NCBI GenBank assembly: GCA_030141605.1
Contig: JAQGDQ010000950.1
Coordinates: forward strand, 1 to 32,500
Reading direction: 5' to 3'
Length of the DNA stretch: 32,500 nucleotides
From: Tubiluchus corallicola
Taxonomy: Eukaryota > Priapulida > Priapulimorpha > Priapulimorphida > Tubiluchidae
Under the pieces are notes generated by a model. That model made no database searches. It was given only the letters and a program-made list of their open reading frames with translations, and had not been told where the DNA came from. Positions 1 through 10,705 of the stretch are shown here, one piece after another (position 1 is the stretch's first letter; the number at the start of each line of letters is the position of its first letter). The position numbers were made by a program, and so were the translations under genes.

Positions 1-1
1 T

Positions 2-256
2 ACACCAATGTATCTTTACAGGCCTACCATATACATCGACCGACAATGCTTAGCTGGGGCACGTATCCTTGGAGAGCTTGGAGTTTTATTACTTACTCAC
101 TCACTCATGTGCTTCACTCATTCACTCACTCACTCACTCACTCACTCACTCACTCACTCACTCGATACACCAATGTATCTTTACAGGCCTGCCATATACA
201 TCGACCGACAATGCTTAGCTGGGGCACGTATCCTTGGAGAGCTTGGAGTTTTATTA
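2..256. repeat. Two 90-bp direct repeats, 165 bp apart, with a (CACT)n tract between
   Basis: Bases 2-91 and 167-256 are nearly identical, both starting ACACCAATGTATC and ending GGAGTTTTATTA. The gap is a (CACT/ACTC)n tetranucleotide tract. It is probably part of a longer tandem array that continues to the left of the window. The open frames here are repeat artefacts with Thr-His-Ser-Leu runs. Confidence 0.9.
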
Positions 257-560
257 TTTATCCATTACTAAGAATAGTGTAGAAAGTCAACAAGCTAACC
301 GTTGCCAGAACCGTTGCCGGCTAAACGCTTTCCTGAACCTCAAAACACAACCGCCGGGCGTCTATTAATAAACCAGAGCAAAAACGTCAAACTGCGGGCT
401 TCTCTTTCAGCGAATCTCCGGGAGGGGGGGGGGGAGCAGCGCATCTTTTCGAATTCATCTGATGCGGGCAGCAAAAATGAGTCAATCGACAAACCAAAAT
501 TGCTATTCAACTTCAACTTTTTTTTCAATTGGAAACAGCATCAAGTCCTAGTCTCATTAC

Positions 561-624
561 CAGGGCCTATTTCAGCCTAGGCGAGGCCCGGGGAAGTGGG
601 ACGTGTGAGGCCCCATCGGTAAAA
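561..624. mobile_element. Possible DNA-transposon terminus of the CAGGGCC type
   Basis: The segment opens CAGGGCCTATTTCAGCCTAG and runs into GGCCC-rich sequence ending GAGGCCCC. It loosely resembles the left end of the element at 6383-6992, including a gaagtg...ggcccc stretch at about the same distance. No matching right end or target-site duplication was found, so this is tentative. Confidence 0.3.
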
Positions 625-774
625 TTTTTGAACTGCTAGAATGCCGGAGAAGCATTTTCGGAGAGAAAATATGGAGTTATACAGTTGTTAAAGGAAAGAA
701 CAATTGAAAGAAAAACTGCTTTATTCTCAAGACCAGTCCTTAATACTTGTGTGCAGCAGAGCAGCATGCAGCAG

Positions 775-840
775 AAGAGAGAAAGAGAGAGAGGTGGAGA
801 GGTGAGAGAGAGAGAGAGAGAAAGAGAGACAGAGAGAGTG
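775..840. repeat. Imperfect (GA)n microsatellite
   Basis: An interrupted GA-dinucleotide tract, about 65 bp, purine-rich on the plus strand. It produces a Ser-Leu shadow frame on the minus strand that is not a gene. Confidence 0.9.
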
Positions 841-1092
841 AGAACATAAAAAAAAAATGTTTGTGGCGTGAGGAAATAGAGTGAGGCTTGGGGGAAGTAT
901 CCCACTTCATAATAGGCATGATACAGTCCTATTGCTATACGCTTACTGAAAAGTTGTCGCTTATACCATAATTATCAGAACATACCACGTTCATGATACA
1001 AAAAAGACACTATACAATAATCGATAATTATACGATAATTTTGTAATGCGAAACTAAAACACAAGGCATGAAAAAATGTGAATTGAAAGAAT

Positions 1093-1345
1093 GTAAAACA
1101 TTACTGCTAACCAGTGGGAAATAAAAACTTTGATTTCAACTCGTTTTAAATATTCCATAATTCAGCTTTAAACATTCATAAAGCTTTAAAAAAATTTCTC
1201 CCTCCGTATCAAAAAAATTTAAAACATTTTTCCTAACCAGTGGAAATAAGAAACAAAACTGATTTGAACAGAATTAAAATATTTCACGATTCAACTTTAA
1301 ACATTTGCAAAGCCTTTAAAAAACCTTTTTCTTCCCTCCCAACTG
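1093..1345. repeat. Diverged 126-bp tandem duplication
   Basis: CTAACCAGTGG occurs at 1107 and again 126 bases later, at 1233. The following bases, including a shared CTTTAAACATT segment and AAAGC(C)TTTAAAAAA, also align. The two copies differ at many positions, so the duplication is old. Confidence 0.75.
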
Positions 1346-1408
1346 GCATGTTTTGAACTCATCAGGTAAGAGAGAGAAAAAGAAATTATTTTATGACCGG
1401 TCTCATAC

Positions 1409-1569
1409 CTCCAAAGTTGAGGTTGATAGTTGCATTGCTCTCTCCAAGGTCATTCTTGGCATTGACTTTGTATTTGCCTCCGTCGTCAAGACTCACATCA
1501 GATATGTCCAAGCCACAGAAATACGACTTCTCGTCTTTGTCAACATAGATGTAGTATCGTCCGCCATCA
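1409..1569 (-). CDS. Internal exon: 3' half of the same Ig I-set domain
   Basis: On the minus strand this 161-nt exon follows an acceptor ending ttgtatttcag (AG at 1571-1570) and stops at a GGAG|gtatga donor (GT at 1408-1407). It starts with the last base of a split serine codon and ends on the first base of a codon. It encodes DGGRYYIYVDKDEKSYF, then LDISDVSLDDGGKYKV and NAKNDLGESNATINLNF, the C, E, F and G strands of an I-set Ig domain. The D-x-G-x-Y motif is present as DDGGKYKV. The usual F-strand cysteine is replaced by valine, which is common in muscle-type I-set domains. The ending ESNATINLNF is a hallmark of twitchin-family Ig domains (family knowledge). Its 5' edge overlaps the first, junction copy of the satellite at 1544-4867. 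No exon further downstream was seen between 1 and 1408. Confidence 0.88.
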
Positions 1570-4500
1570 CTGAAATACAACATTGTGATTTAGACATTCA
1601 GAAGAAACAATGGCTTCCTAAGATTGTAGTTACATGATGCTTATCTGTAGATAAAATGTTAGAATGCATTTGACCAGAGGCCATAGATGTGGTATCGTCC
1701 AACATTGTGATTTACACTTTCAGAAGAAACAAAGGCTTCCTAAGATTGTAGTTACATGAAGCTTATCTATAGATAAAATGTTAGAATGCATTTGACCAGA
1801 GGCCATAGATGTGGTATCGTCCAACATTGTGATTTAGAAATTCAGAAGAAACAGAGGCTTCCTAAGATTGTAGTTACATGATGCTTATCTATAGATAAAA
1901 TGTCAGAATGCATTTGACCAGAGGCCATAGATGTGGTATCGTCCAACATTGTGATTTAGAAATTCAGAAGAAACAGAGGCTTCCTAAGATTGTAGTTACA
2001 TGAAGCTTATCTATAGATAAAATGTTAGAATGCATTTGACCAGAAGCCATAGATGTGGTATCGTACAACATTGTGATTTACACATTCAGAAGAAGCAAAG
2101 GCTTCCTAAGATTGTAGTTACATGAAGCTTATCTATAGATAAAATGTTAGAATGCATTAGACCAGAAGCCATAAATGTGGTATCGTCCAACATTGTGATT
2201 TACACTTTCAGAAGAAAGAAAGGCTTCCTAAGATTGTAGTTACATGAAGATTATCTGTAGATAAAATGTTAGAATGCATTAGACCAGAAGCCATAGATGT
2301 GGTATCTTCCAACATTGTGATTTACACTTTCAGAAGAAACAAAGGCTTCCTAAGATTGTAGTTACATGAAGCTTATCTGTAGATAAAATGTTAGAATGCA
2401 TTAGACCAGAAGCCATAGATGTGGTATCGTCCAACATTGTGATTTACACTTTCAGAAGAAACAAAGGCTTCCTAAGATTGTAGTTACATGAAGCTTATCT
2501 ATAGATAAAATGTTAGAATGCATTAGACCAGAAGCCATAGATGTGGTATCGTCCAACATTGTGATTTACACTTTCAGGAGAAACAAAGGCTTCCTAAGAT
2601 TGTAGTTACATGATGCTTAACTATAGATAAAATGTTAGAATGCATTAGACCAGAAGCCATAGATGTGGTATCGTCCAACATTGTGATTTACACTTTCAGG
2701 AGAAACAAAGGCTTCCTAAGATTGTAGTTACATGATGCTTAACTATAGATAAAATGTTAGAATGCATTAGACCAGAAGCCATAGATGTGGTATCGTCCAA
2801 CATTGTGATTTACACTTTCAGGAGAAACAAAGGCTTCCTAAGATTGTAGTTACATGAAGCTTATCTATAGATAAAATGTTAGAATGCATTAGACCAGAAG
2901 CCATAGATGTGGTATCGTCCAACATTGTGATTTACACTTTCAGAAGAAACAAAGGCTTCCTAAGATTGTAGTTACATGAAGCTTATCTATAGATAAAATG
3001 TTAGAATGCATTAGACCAGAAGCCATAGATGTGGTATCGTCCAACATTGTGATTTACACTTTCAGGAGAAACAAAGGCTTCCTAAGATTGTAGTTACATG
3101 ATGCTTAACTATAGATAAAATGTTAGAATGCATTAGACCAGAAGCCATAGATGTGGTATCGTCCAACATTGTGATTTAGAAATTCAGAAGAAACAGAGGC
3201 TTCCTAAGATTGTAGTTACATGATGCTTATCTATAGATAAAATGTCAGAATGCATTTGACCAGAGGCCATAGATGTGGTATCGTCCAACATTGTGATTTA
3301 GAAATTCAGAAGAAACAGAGGCTTCCTAAGATTGTAGTTACATGAAGCTTATCTATAGATAAAATGTTAGAATGCATTTGACCAGAAGCCATAGATGTGG
3401 TATCGTACAACATTGTGATTTACACATTCAGAAGAAGCAAAGGCTTCCTAAGATTGTAGTTACATGAAGCTTATCTATAGATGAAATGTTAGAATGCATT
3501 AGACCAGAAGCCATAAATGTGGTATCGTCCAACATTGTGATTTACACTTTCAGAAGAAAGAAAGGCTTCCTAAGATTGTAGTTACATGAAGATTATCTGT
3601 AGATAAAATGTTAGAATGCATTAGACCAGAAGCCATAGATGTGGTATCTTCCAACATTGTGATTTACACTTTCAGAAGAAACAAAGGCTTTCTAAGATTG
3701 TAGTTACATGAAGATTATCTGTAGATAAAATGTTAGAATGCATTAGACCAGAAGCCATAGATGTGGTATCTTCCAACATTGTGATTTACACTTTCAGAAG
3801 AAACAAAGGCTTCCTAAGATTGTAGTTACATGAAGCTTATATATAGATAAAATGTTAGAATGCATTAGACCAAAAGCCATAGATGTGGTATCGTCCAACA
3901 TTGTGATTTACACTTTCAGAAGAAACAAAGGCTTCCTAAGATTGTAGTTACATGAATCTTATCTATAGATAAAATGTTAGAATGCATTAGACCAGAAGCC
4001 ATAGATGTGGTATCGTCCAACATTGTGATTTACACTTTCAGGAGAAACAAAGGCTTCCTAAGATTGTAGTTACATGATGCTTAACTATAGATAAAATGTT
4101 AGAATGCATTAGACCAGAAGCCATAGATGTGGTATCGTCCAACATTGTGATTTACACTTTCAGGAGAAACAAAGGCTTCCTAAGATTGTAGTTACATGAT
4201 GCTTATCTATAGATAAAATGTTAGAATGCATTAGACCAGAAGCCATAGATGTGGTATCGTCCAACATTGTGATTTACACTTTCAGAAGAAACAAAGGCTT
4301 CCTAAGATTGTAGTTACACGAAGATTATCTGTAGATAAAATGTTAGAATGCATTAGACCAGAAGCCATAGATGTGGTATCGTCCAACATTGTGATTTACA
4401 CTTTCAGAAGAAACAAAGGCTTCCTAAGATTGTAGTTACATGATGCTTATCTGTAGATAAAATGTTAGAATGCATTTGACCAGAGGCCATAGATGTGGTA

Positions 4501-4867
4501 GCGTCCAACATTGTGATTTACACTTTCAGAAGAAACAAAGGCTTCCTAAGATTGTAGTTACATGAAGCTTATCTATAGATAAAATGTTAGAATGCATTAG
4601 ACCAGAAGCCATAGATGTGGTATCGTCCAACATTGTGATTTACACTTTCAGAAGAAACAAAGGCTTCCTAAGATTGTAGTTACATGAAGCTTATCTATAG
4701 ATAAAATGTTAGAATGCATTAGACCAGAAGCCATAGATGTGGTATCGTTCAACATTGTGATTTAGACTTTCAGAAGAAACAAAGGCTTCCTAAGATTGTA
4801 GTTACATGAAGCTTATCTGTAGATAAAATGTTAGAATGCATTTGACCAGAGGCCATAGATGTGGTAT
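1544..4867. repeat. 122-bp satellite array derived from the exon/intron junction
   Basis: The anchor GATGTGGTAT recurs every 122 bases from 1686 to 4858, which is exactly 26 periods; anchors at 1808, 1930, 2052, 3028 and 4248 all fall on this grid. The sequence 1544-1681 is a longer, 138-bp version that overlaps the Ig exon. It shares the 19-base edge CATAGATGTAGTATCGTCC (one mismatch to most units), and from base 1579 onward it aligns with the units. The 16 bases 1563-1578, which include the splice acceptor, are missing from every repeat unit that was inspected. Units differ mostly by point changes such as GAAGCTT/GATGCTT and TTTGACC/TTAGACC. The last unit is cut at 4867 by a LINE 3' end. 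Confidence 0.95.
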
Positions 4868-5080
4868 AGATTCTTCCATCCCGTTGCAATTCGCACCATC
4901 AACAGTAAATTTCAGTAAATCTTCAATATTAATTCTCTATGTCACTGAACAACTGATTGACTTATTTGTGTTAATCTCCTTGTTGTTTCCATAACTTATT
5001 GCTGTACGTAAAACCACATCAATTTCATTGTATGTATGGCGCTATAATGACAATAAATTGCTTACTTACTTGCTTATAAG
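4868..5080 (+). mobile_element. 5'-truncated LINE 3' end with (CTTA) tail
   Basis: Directly after the broken last satellite unit, the plus strand reads FFHPVAIRTINSKFQ then a stop, reminiscent of the C-terminus of CR1/L2-like reverse transcriptases. About 190 bases of 3' UTR follow, ending GACAATAAATTGCTTACTTA, a typical self-tail of such elements. A second copy of this tail lies at 5130-5215. Family assignment is by resemblance only. Confidence 0.5.
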
Positions 5081-5129
5081 CTGAGATAATGAAAAATCTG
5101 AAATAAAAGCTAGCACACCACATACAGTT

Positions 5130-5215
5130 ACAGATACATAAAACCACGTAAATTTCATTGTATGTATGGCGCTATAATAACAATAAATTGCTTATTTACT
5201 GACTTATTTACTTCG
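5130..5215 (+). mobile_element. Second copy of the same LINE tail
   Basis: ATTTCATTGTATGTATGGCG, followed by CTATAATAACAATAAATTGC, repeats the tail seen near 5025-5070, about 125 bases earlier, with a few substitutions. Only the 3' tail is present. It is either a second truncated insertion or a local duplication of the first. Confidence 0.65.
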
Positions 5216-5656
5216 TAATTTATATAACAACAATCCCGGTTTTTAGCACTGCAAATTAATGCTACAACTAACACATGTATAGGTAAACACTGTTGTCATG
5301 GTAACGCCCAATAACACAGAGCTGATTTCCGGTAAGGCTGACCACTCCCTGTTTATTTACTAGTAAGTATACAGAGAAGCACAACCGTCTGTACGTGATG
5401 CGGTTTTACAATTTTTTTGCGGGCCGCAAGTGGCCCGCCGGCCGCAATTTGCACACCCCTGCTGTAGATGATAGTTTTCAACGTAATGCTGCAATGTATA
5501 TTGGTCACAACATTGTAATCAATCCCTTCTGAACAAATATCAGATCAAGCACAGATTGCTTAAGTTCCTGACAGTGCTATTTTCAAGCAAGTTAGGAAAT
5601 GTTAAATACGCTTTCAACTGGATGGATGACTTTCCACCACATCCAACTACTAAAGA
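5216..5656. other. Gene-free sequence around the hAT-like end
   Basis: Apart from the terminus at 5405-5460, nothing recognisable was seen here. No open frame looks coding on either strand. Confidence 0.5.
5405..5460 (-). mobile_element. hAT-like terminal sequence (solo end)
   Basis: Read on the minus strand the segment starts CAGGGGTGTGCAAATTGCGG and continues with GGCGGGCCACTTGCGGCCCG, the form of many hAT termini. No partner end with the same inverted sequence was found in the neighbouring kilobase, so this is probably a fragment. Confidence 0.45.
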
Positions 5657-5785
5657 TGAGTAAAATTCCTAACACGCTAGAAACAGTTGTTAAAAAAATC
5701 ACAAAATTACCAACACGCTACAAACAGTTGTTAAGGAATGAGTAAAATTCCTAACACGCTACAAACAGTTGTTGAGGAATGAGCT
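5657..5785. repeat. Three-copy tandem repeat of about 41 bp
   Basis: AACACGCTA(G/C)AAACAGTTGTT occurs three times, each preceded by an AAAATTCCT or AAAATTACC block. The copies differ at several positions. Confidence 0.85.
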
Positions 5786-5981
5786 CTCCAATTAAAACAC
5801 AGAACAACAGAGTTAAGTAGTGTAACTTCTTCCCTATCAAACTCTTGTAAGATATCAAAGGCAATAATAAGCAGAGTACTTACTAAAATTCATCAGGTTT
5901 AATTTAACATTTTGTAAAATACAAATTCCTGCTTTAATGGATAAGCTATCTTACTGGAGTGGATAATTACCTGCTACATGT

Positions 5982-6214
5982 AATTAATTTAAAAAAACAA
6001 AATATTTAAGGCATGAAACTTTAAATTTTTGTTACAAATTAAACTTATCACGACCCTTAAAACGCAAAAAAGTATTATTAGCCAGACCCTACACGGAATT
6101 AATTTAAAAAAAACAAAATATTTAAGGCATGAAACTTTAAATTTTTGTTACAAATTAAACTTATCACGACCCTTAAAACGCAAAAAAGTATTATCAGCCA
6201 GACCCTACACGGAA
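5982..6214. repeat. Two-copy tandem duplication of 115-116 bp
   Basis: The block from AATTAATTTAAAAAA to CCCTACACGGAA is present twice, almost identical, differing by single-base changes and A-run length. The duplication is recent. The open frame across it is a by-product. Confidence 0.92.
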
Positions 6215-6382
6215 GCCTTATCGTGAACCACCCCCAGACCCCCTAACTGAGCTAAACCACCTTAAACCAGGCTTGTAAACCGAGTAGTAAAATGATGCAG
6301 CCTTGCAGGCTATCTAGAAGGTGTCACAGTTTAATTAATGGCCACGGATGACCTTGCTAACCTTTCCTTTACTGCTTTGAAT

Positions 6383-6992
<610 letters not shown>

Positions 6993-7997
6993 TTTAAATT
7001 TATGTATTTTGATATGCTTTGCAAATAGTCTTGCTTTATTTTAATGCTTATCAGCTTGATTGCTAATACAAACACTTGATAATTTATTGTGCATTTATAT
7101 ATCTTTCTGGCCTTTTCTTAGTATTGCTTAAAAACTTAAAATATTGCTTATTTGTTAAATCAGACAGTTATTTGTTTTCTGCTGTTATGATAATTAAATC
7201 TGGATCATAAATTTTTTATTTTTCAAATACAAAAATTTTTTGATTAATGTATTGCAATTGTCAGGGCAATTTATCTTGCTTTTTTACCTTTTTTCTTTCT
7301 TTTTGCCATTTGAAATTTTATCTTGCATATGTTGTTTTTCTGAACATTAAAATATTCTCTCTTTTCTCTTTTGTGTTTTGAACCATATATAATTATGTTT
7401 AATGCTAGACTATATTTAGGAACGACTGGTTTTTCGTTTTTCTTTTTTTTGCTGTTGTTGTATTTTTGTTCTTTGTATTTATGGACGTTTATGTATTTTT
7501 TAATAGTTGTGTTCTGCTGTCATTAGCGTCTTTTTTGTTTACTGTCTTTCTGAGAAGGGTGGTTGACTCGCTAACCTTTGGTTTTTCGTCACCCTTTCTC
7601 CCATGTTCGTTTGTATTTTTGTGTATTTTATTGTCAAATTATTGTAAATTTACGAAGAGAAAAATAAAAAAACTTGGAAGTGAATGCCAAGAAACCACTT
7701 TCAGAGAAATATTAAGTCAAAAGTTCTAGGTTTAATATGTACCACATAATCATAGATCGAATCGAATCGAATCAAAAACTCATCAGAAAAAGTGAAATTA
7801 TGCCAAAGCAGCATTGACCCCCCCCCCCCTTAAATTTATTGTACGGCAGGGAAATCTGGCAAAATCGTATATTAAAATTTACTGCCACGACTTTTCAATG
7901 CAATAAACAGTTTGATATTATAACATACATTTCATAAGCAATGACTGCAAGCAGACTAAAACTTTTCAATGCAGAGTACAACAAATTAACATACATA
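6993..7997. other. T-rich gene-free stretch
   Basis: The stretch is T-rich to about 7660. A plus-strand frame at 7466-7729 is rich in Phe, Leu and Ser with no recognisable motif, and is best read as a chance product of T-rich sequence. A short GAATC run lies near 7755 and a 12-base C run near 7818-7829. No gene was seen. Confidence 0.5.
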
Positions 7998-8645
7998 TAG
8001 AACATAGAACATTTATTTTCTCCAATTAGTTTAACATAAAAAGTTTTTTAAATATTATGTAATTATAATCATGTAGCAGGGCAGGGAAGGACCATAGGGT
8101 CATCTAGTCTCCTGCCCTTTCTTGTAAATAAATTAGTATATTAAGAATTAACGGTGATGCTGCAGATAACAAAAACAAAAACAAATAAGAAAAAAAAATA
8201 AGAAAAACAGTATAAATGATACAAATTATCCAAAAAGAACTGAAAACAAAAAATAATAAAGTTAGATACCTAAATCTAAGTAAAACAATACAATTATTCA
8301 GTAATTATGATTATTATATGTAGTAGTTTCAAATGAGGTCTTATTAACAGGGGAATTTGACCAAGGTTAGTGAGTAAAGTTAAAAACTGAGAGTATGGAA
8401 AGATAAAATAAGTATCAAAAAAGTGTAATATAGAAAAATTTAAGAGAAAAAGTAAGTATGAGAAAGAGCAACAACTACTTAGGAAATGAGAAAAAAGAAA
8501 AAAAACTTGCTAGCTTGCTTATTAGTCTTACAAGTTATGTAATACAGGTATATTCATTTAGTAAGTATATTCATTTTGTGTATTTTGGAAGCAGAAAATA
8601 AGCTACCTTCAAAGGTATTTTTGGCAACGAATTCTATAGTTTAAC
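7998..8645 (-). mobile_element. Decayed LINE 3' region, reversed
   Basis: Read on the minus strand the stretch holds GVKL*NSLPKIPLKV, a recognisable relic of the KLWNSLP motif near the C-terminus of CR1/L2-like reverse transcriptases with Trp mutated to a stop (TGG to TAG). An A/T-rich 3' region follows, ending GAGAAAATAAATGTTCTATG, which looks like an element tail. Stops and drift show it is dead. Confidence 0.45.
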
Positions 8646-9395
8646 TCCTCGTGATTTTAAGCTATTGAAACTAGCTAAATTAAATTAGCTTAAAGCGTGC
8701 AAAGCACAAAGTAAGACGTCTACGGGCTAGACGGACAGGTACAGGTGCAATTATCAGGTACAGAGTTTAATTAGATGATAAGGTGGTAACTCAAACTCCC
8801 TCTCCACCCACACATACATACTAACATACATACGTGATACACAAGATAGACTTAGATAGGTACACTGCATGAAACCGACGTATTTCATTTAAAAAGAAAA
8901 CGTAAATAAAATAGTTAACGAATTTGATAAACGTCACACCCCTATTCCAAGTAATTGAGAACTTTTATAAAATTATAATAATATTAAAATTACTAGCTTA
9001 GACAGTTATAGAAATTCTAAGCGAGGCTTAGTTTCAGTAATACTATTGCTAGGTATACACATATTGTTACATAACAAATAAATAATATTTACTTGCTAAA
9101 AATGCCTAAATATCGCTAACGTGCAGCGTATTCTAACTCGGGAACAAAATCGAACTAAAAATAAGAGAAAATATACGGAAAATACTAAACCAACGCTATT
9201 CATTTGACTAATTCAGCTGGTTTTAACACGCTTTGTCGTACTTCTTGCAGCCGGCGCTAGTGCGCTGCGCATTTTCACAATCAGCGCTGCTCACAAGCTG
9301 GATTGCAGCATGATTTCTGTATCCTCTTCACACTAGTACTCCTCCCAGCAGAAAAACCTTCCCGTTACCACGTACAAAGAAAAGCGAATCGACGG
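8646..9395. other. Gene-free intronic sequence
   Basis: AT-rich sequence with no coding look on either strand, and more GC around 9240-9300. No element ends or tandem repeats of note were recognised. Confidence 0.45.
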
Positions 9396-9765
9396 AAGGG
9401 GTGAGCGTTCTTTACCAGAAAACGAATTCGAATCGAATCGAATTTGACTTTCGAATTCGAATCGAATATCAGTATTTCGAATCCGAATCGATTTTGAATT
9501 GAGTTTGAATGACTTTCGAACAAGTTGTCAAACTGTTAGTAGAAAGTGGTCTTACAAAGATTGTGCATAGCCCTTGATTTACTTCTGCAGTAAAACCACT
9601 ATTAGTTTATTAAAAATTTTGCTTAGAAATTGCAGCTAAATTGTGCTAATTGCATGATGCTTCAAACATCTTAATGATAAGGAGCATACGTGGCTGAAGT
9701 GCTGAATTATTCGATTCTATAATTTCAGGTTCGAATCGAATTCGAACTAAAAAAGCTCGTTCATA
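9396..9765 (+). mobile_element. hAT MITE, copy 1 (3'-truncated)
   Basis: It starts AAGGGGTGAGCGTTC, matching the TAGGGGTGAGCATTC end of the intact copies, and continues with the GAATTCGAATCGAATCGAA subterminal block, the GATTGTGCATA segment and the GTTCGAATCGAATTCGAACT block. The final TGCTCACCCCTA end is absent: similarity stops near 9765. It lies in the Ig-gene intron in the same orientation as the other four copies. Confidence 0.85.
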
Positions 9766-10017
9766 TTCATATTTAGATACTTGGTTAATAGTGTTTCTAA
9801 TACACCACAAGCAATTATTTAAACCGCTCATTACTAAAACAACCTGCGGGGCAGAACTATCAGCCTAGGGCATCGTAAAGTCTAGATACTCCCCTCAGGA
9901 ACCACTGAACTTAATACTTATGCCTAAGGAACCATTAGTTCATGTTTTAAAATAGTTCACTGAGTCAAGATTTGTGGCAGTATTGTCGAATACTATTTAT
10001 TGCCCATCTGCAAATAA

Positions 10018-10146
10018 TTTTTGACGCTGGAGCGAGTTACCCAAGCTGAAGCTGCTTACGAAATGCATGTAGATGGCAATCTAACAAAGGAAAACGCCAA
10101 ACAAATTGAAGCCAATTTTCAAGCTGTGCTTAATTACGTGCAATAG
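10018..10146 (+). pseudogene. Short plus-strand coding-like ORF, possible last exon or gene fragment
   Basis: From 10021 the plus strand reads LTLERVTQAEAAYEMH, then VDGNLTKENAKQIEANF and QAVLNYVQ before a TAG stop at 10144. An in-frame TAA at 10015 closes it on the left. The composition (Ala, Glu, Gln, Val, few Phe/Ile/Asn runs) is unlike the AT-rich noise around it. AATAAG and AAATAAA lie shortly downstream. I do not recognise the family. It sits on the opposite strand inside the Ig-gene intron. No clear acceptor was seen; a weak GGAG lies at 10028-10031. It could be a truncated retrocopy, a nested gene's last exon or chance. Confidence 0.35.
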
Positions 10147-10476
10147 TAATAAGCACAGCTGCAGATGATAAGAAAAAAATTAAGAATTTATAATTTTACA
10201 AGCATGTGACTTGAGAAATAAAAGTAGAGCTATATTAGAACAAAGAAAGAGCTGTAGAACATATGGATCAGAGCATTAGAAATTTAGATAACCAGTTTAA
10301 GATGAATCGAACTAACTACTCACTAATTATTAATTATGTACTTTGTTAACAGAAAACTAATGTGAACAATTAAAAGGTTAACATGCTCAACTCGGACGAA
10401 TTTGAACCAGTTTCAGTAGCATGTTAACGATGGTTATGACGCCAACAACAGCGCGCATGCTACACATAACAAAATT

Positions 10477-10516
10477 ACTTATTGCGCGCATACACACACG
10501 CACGCACGCGCAGGCG
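10477..10516. repeat. Alternating purine-pyrimidine tract (CA/CG rich)
   Basis: ATTGCGCGCATACACACACG, continuing CACGCACGCGCAGGCGC, is nearly perfect alternating purine-pyrimidine sequence about 45-85 bases inside the intron from the donor at 10561. Such tracts can adopt Z-DNA; any effect here is speculative. Confidence 0.6.
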
Positions 10517-10561
10517 CAAATTCTGCACAATTGCATCGTAATTAAAATATTGTGAACTCAC

Positions 10562-10705
10562 CTTAATGGTTCGTCATTGTGAAACCATGAAATAGTTGGA
10601 GTAGGGTCCGCAAGAACCCTACAGCTGAACATGATTTTGCTTCCATCATCTGCTTGTTTAATTGAAGGTTTTTGAGCAAATGCGGGAGCAATGCCATCTT
10701 TATCT
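10562..10705 (-). CDS. Internal exon: 5' half of a twitchin/projectin-like Ig I-set domain
   Basis: Read on the minus strand, this 144-nt exon encodes 47 whole codons plus split codons at both ends. It begins DKDGIAPAFAQKPSIKQ and continues with the B-strand cysteine in MFSCRVLADP and the core tryptophan in TISWFHNDEPL, the classic layout of an I-set Ig domain. The acceptor is tatttgtttacag (AG at 10707-10706) and the donor is AAG|gtgagt (GT at 10561-10560). The exon starts on the third base of a codon and ends after two bases (AG), so its length keeps frame. These splice sites are exactly in phase with the exon at 1569-1409, whose first base T makes AGT (Ser). The wording of the motifs is closest to what is known of the Ig domains of twitchin (UNC-22) and projectin, giant sarcomere proteins with a kinase domain; titin-like relatives cannot be excluded. 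The exon upstream was not found before the window end. Confidence 0.85.

Larger units (their letters stand above)
257..1408. other. Gene-free intronic or flanking sequence
   Basis: No exon was recognised on either strand. The stretch holds a 12-base G run near 424-435, a transposon-end-like segment at 561, a (GA)n tract at 775-840 and a 126-bp tandem duplication at 1093-1345. It lies downstream of the donor of the 1409-1569 exon, so it is probably the next intron of the same gene. Confidence 0.5.

Noticed and set aside
1548-4867. CRISPR-like array at the 122-bp repeats
   Set aside because: There are no unique spacers between short direct repeats: the whole 122-bp unit is repeated, and the context is a eukaryotic gene with introns.
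7466-7729. 87-codon plus frame rich in Phe, Leu and Ser
   Set aside because: It lies in T-rich sequence that yields such residues by chance; no motif was recognised.
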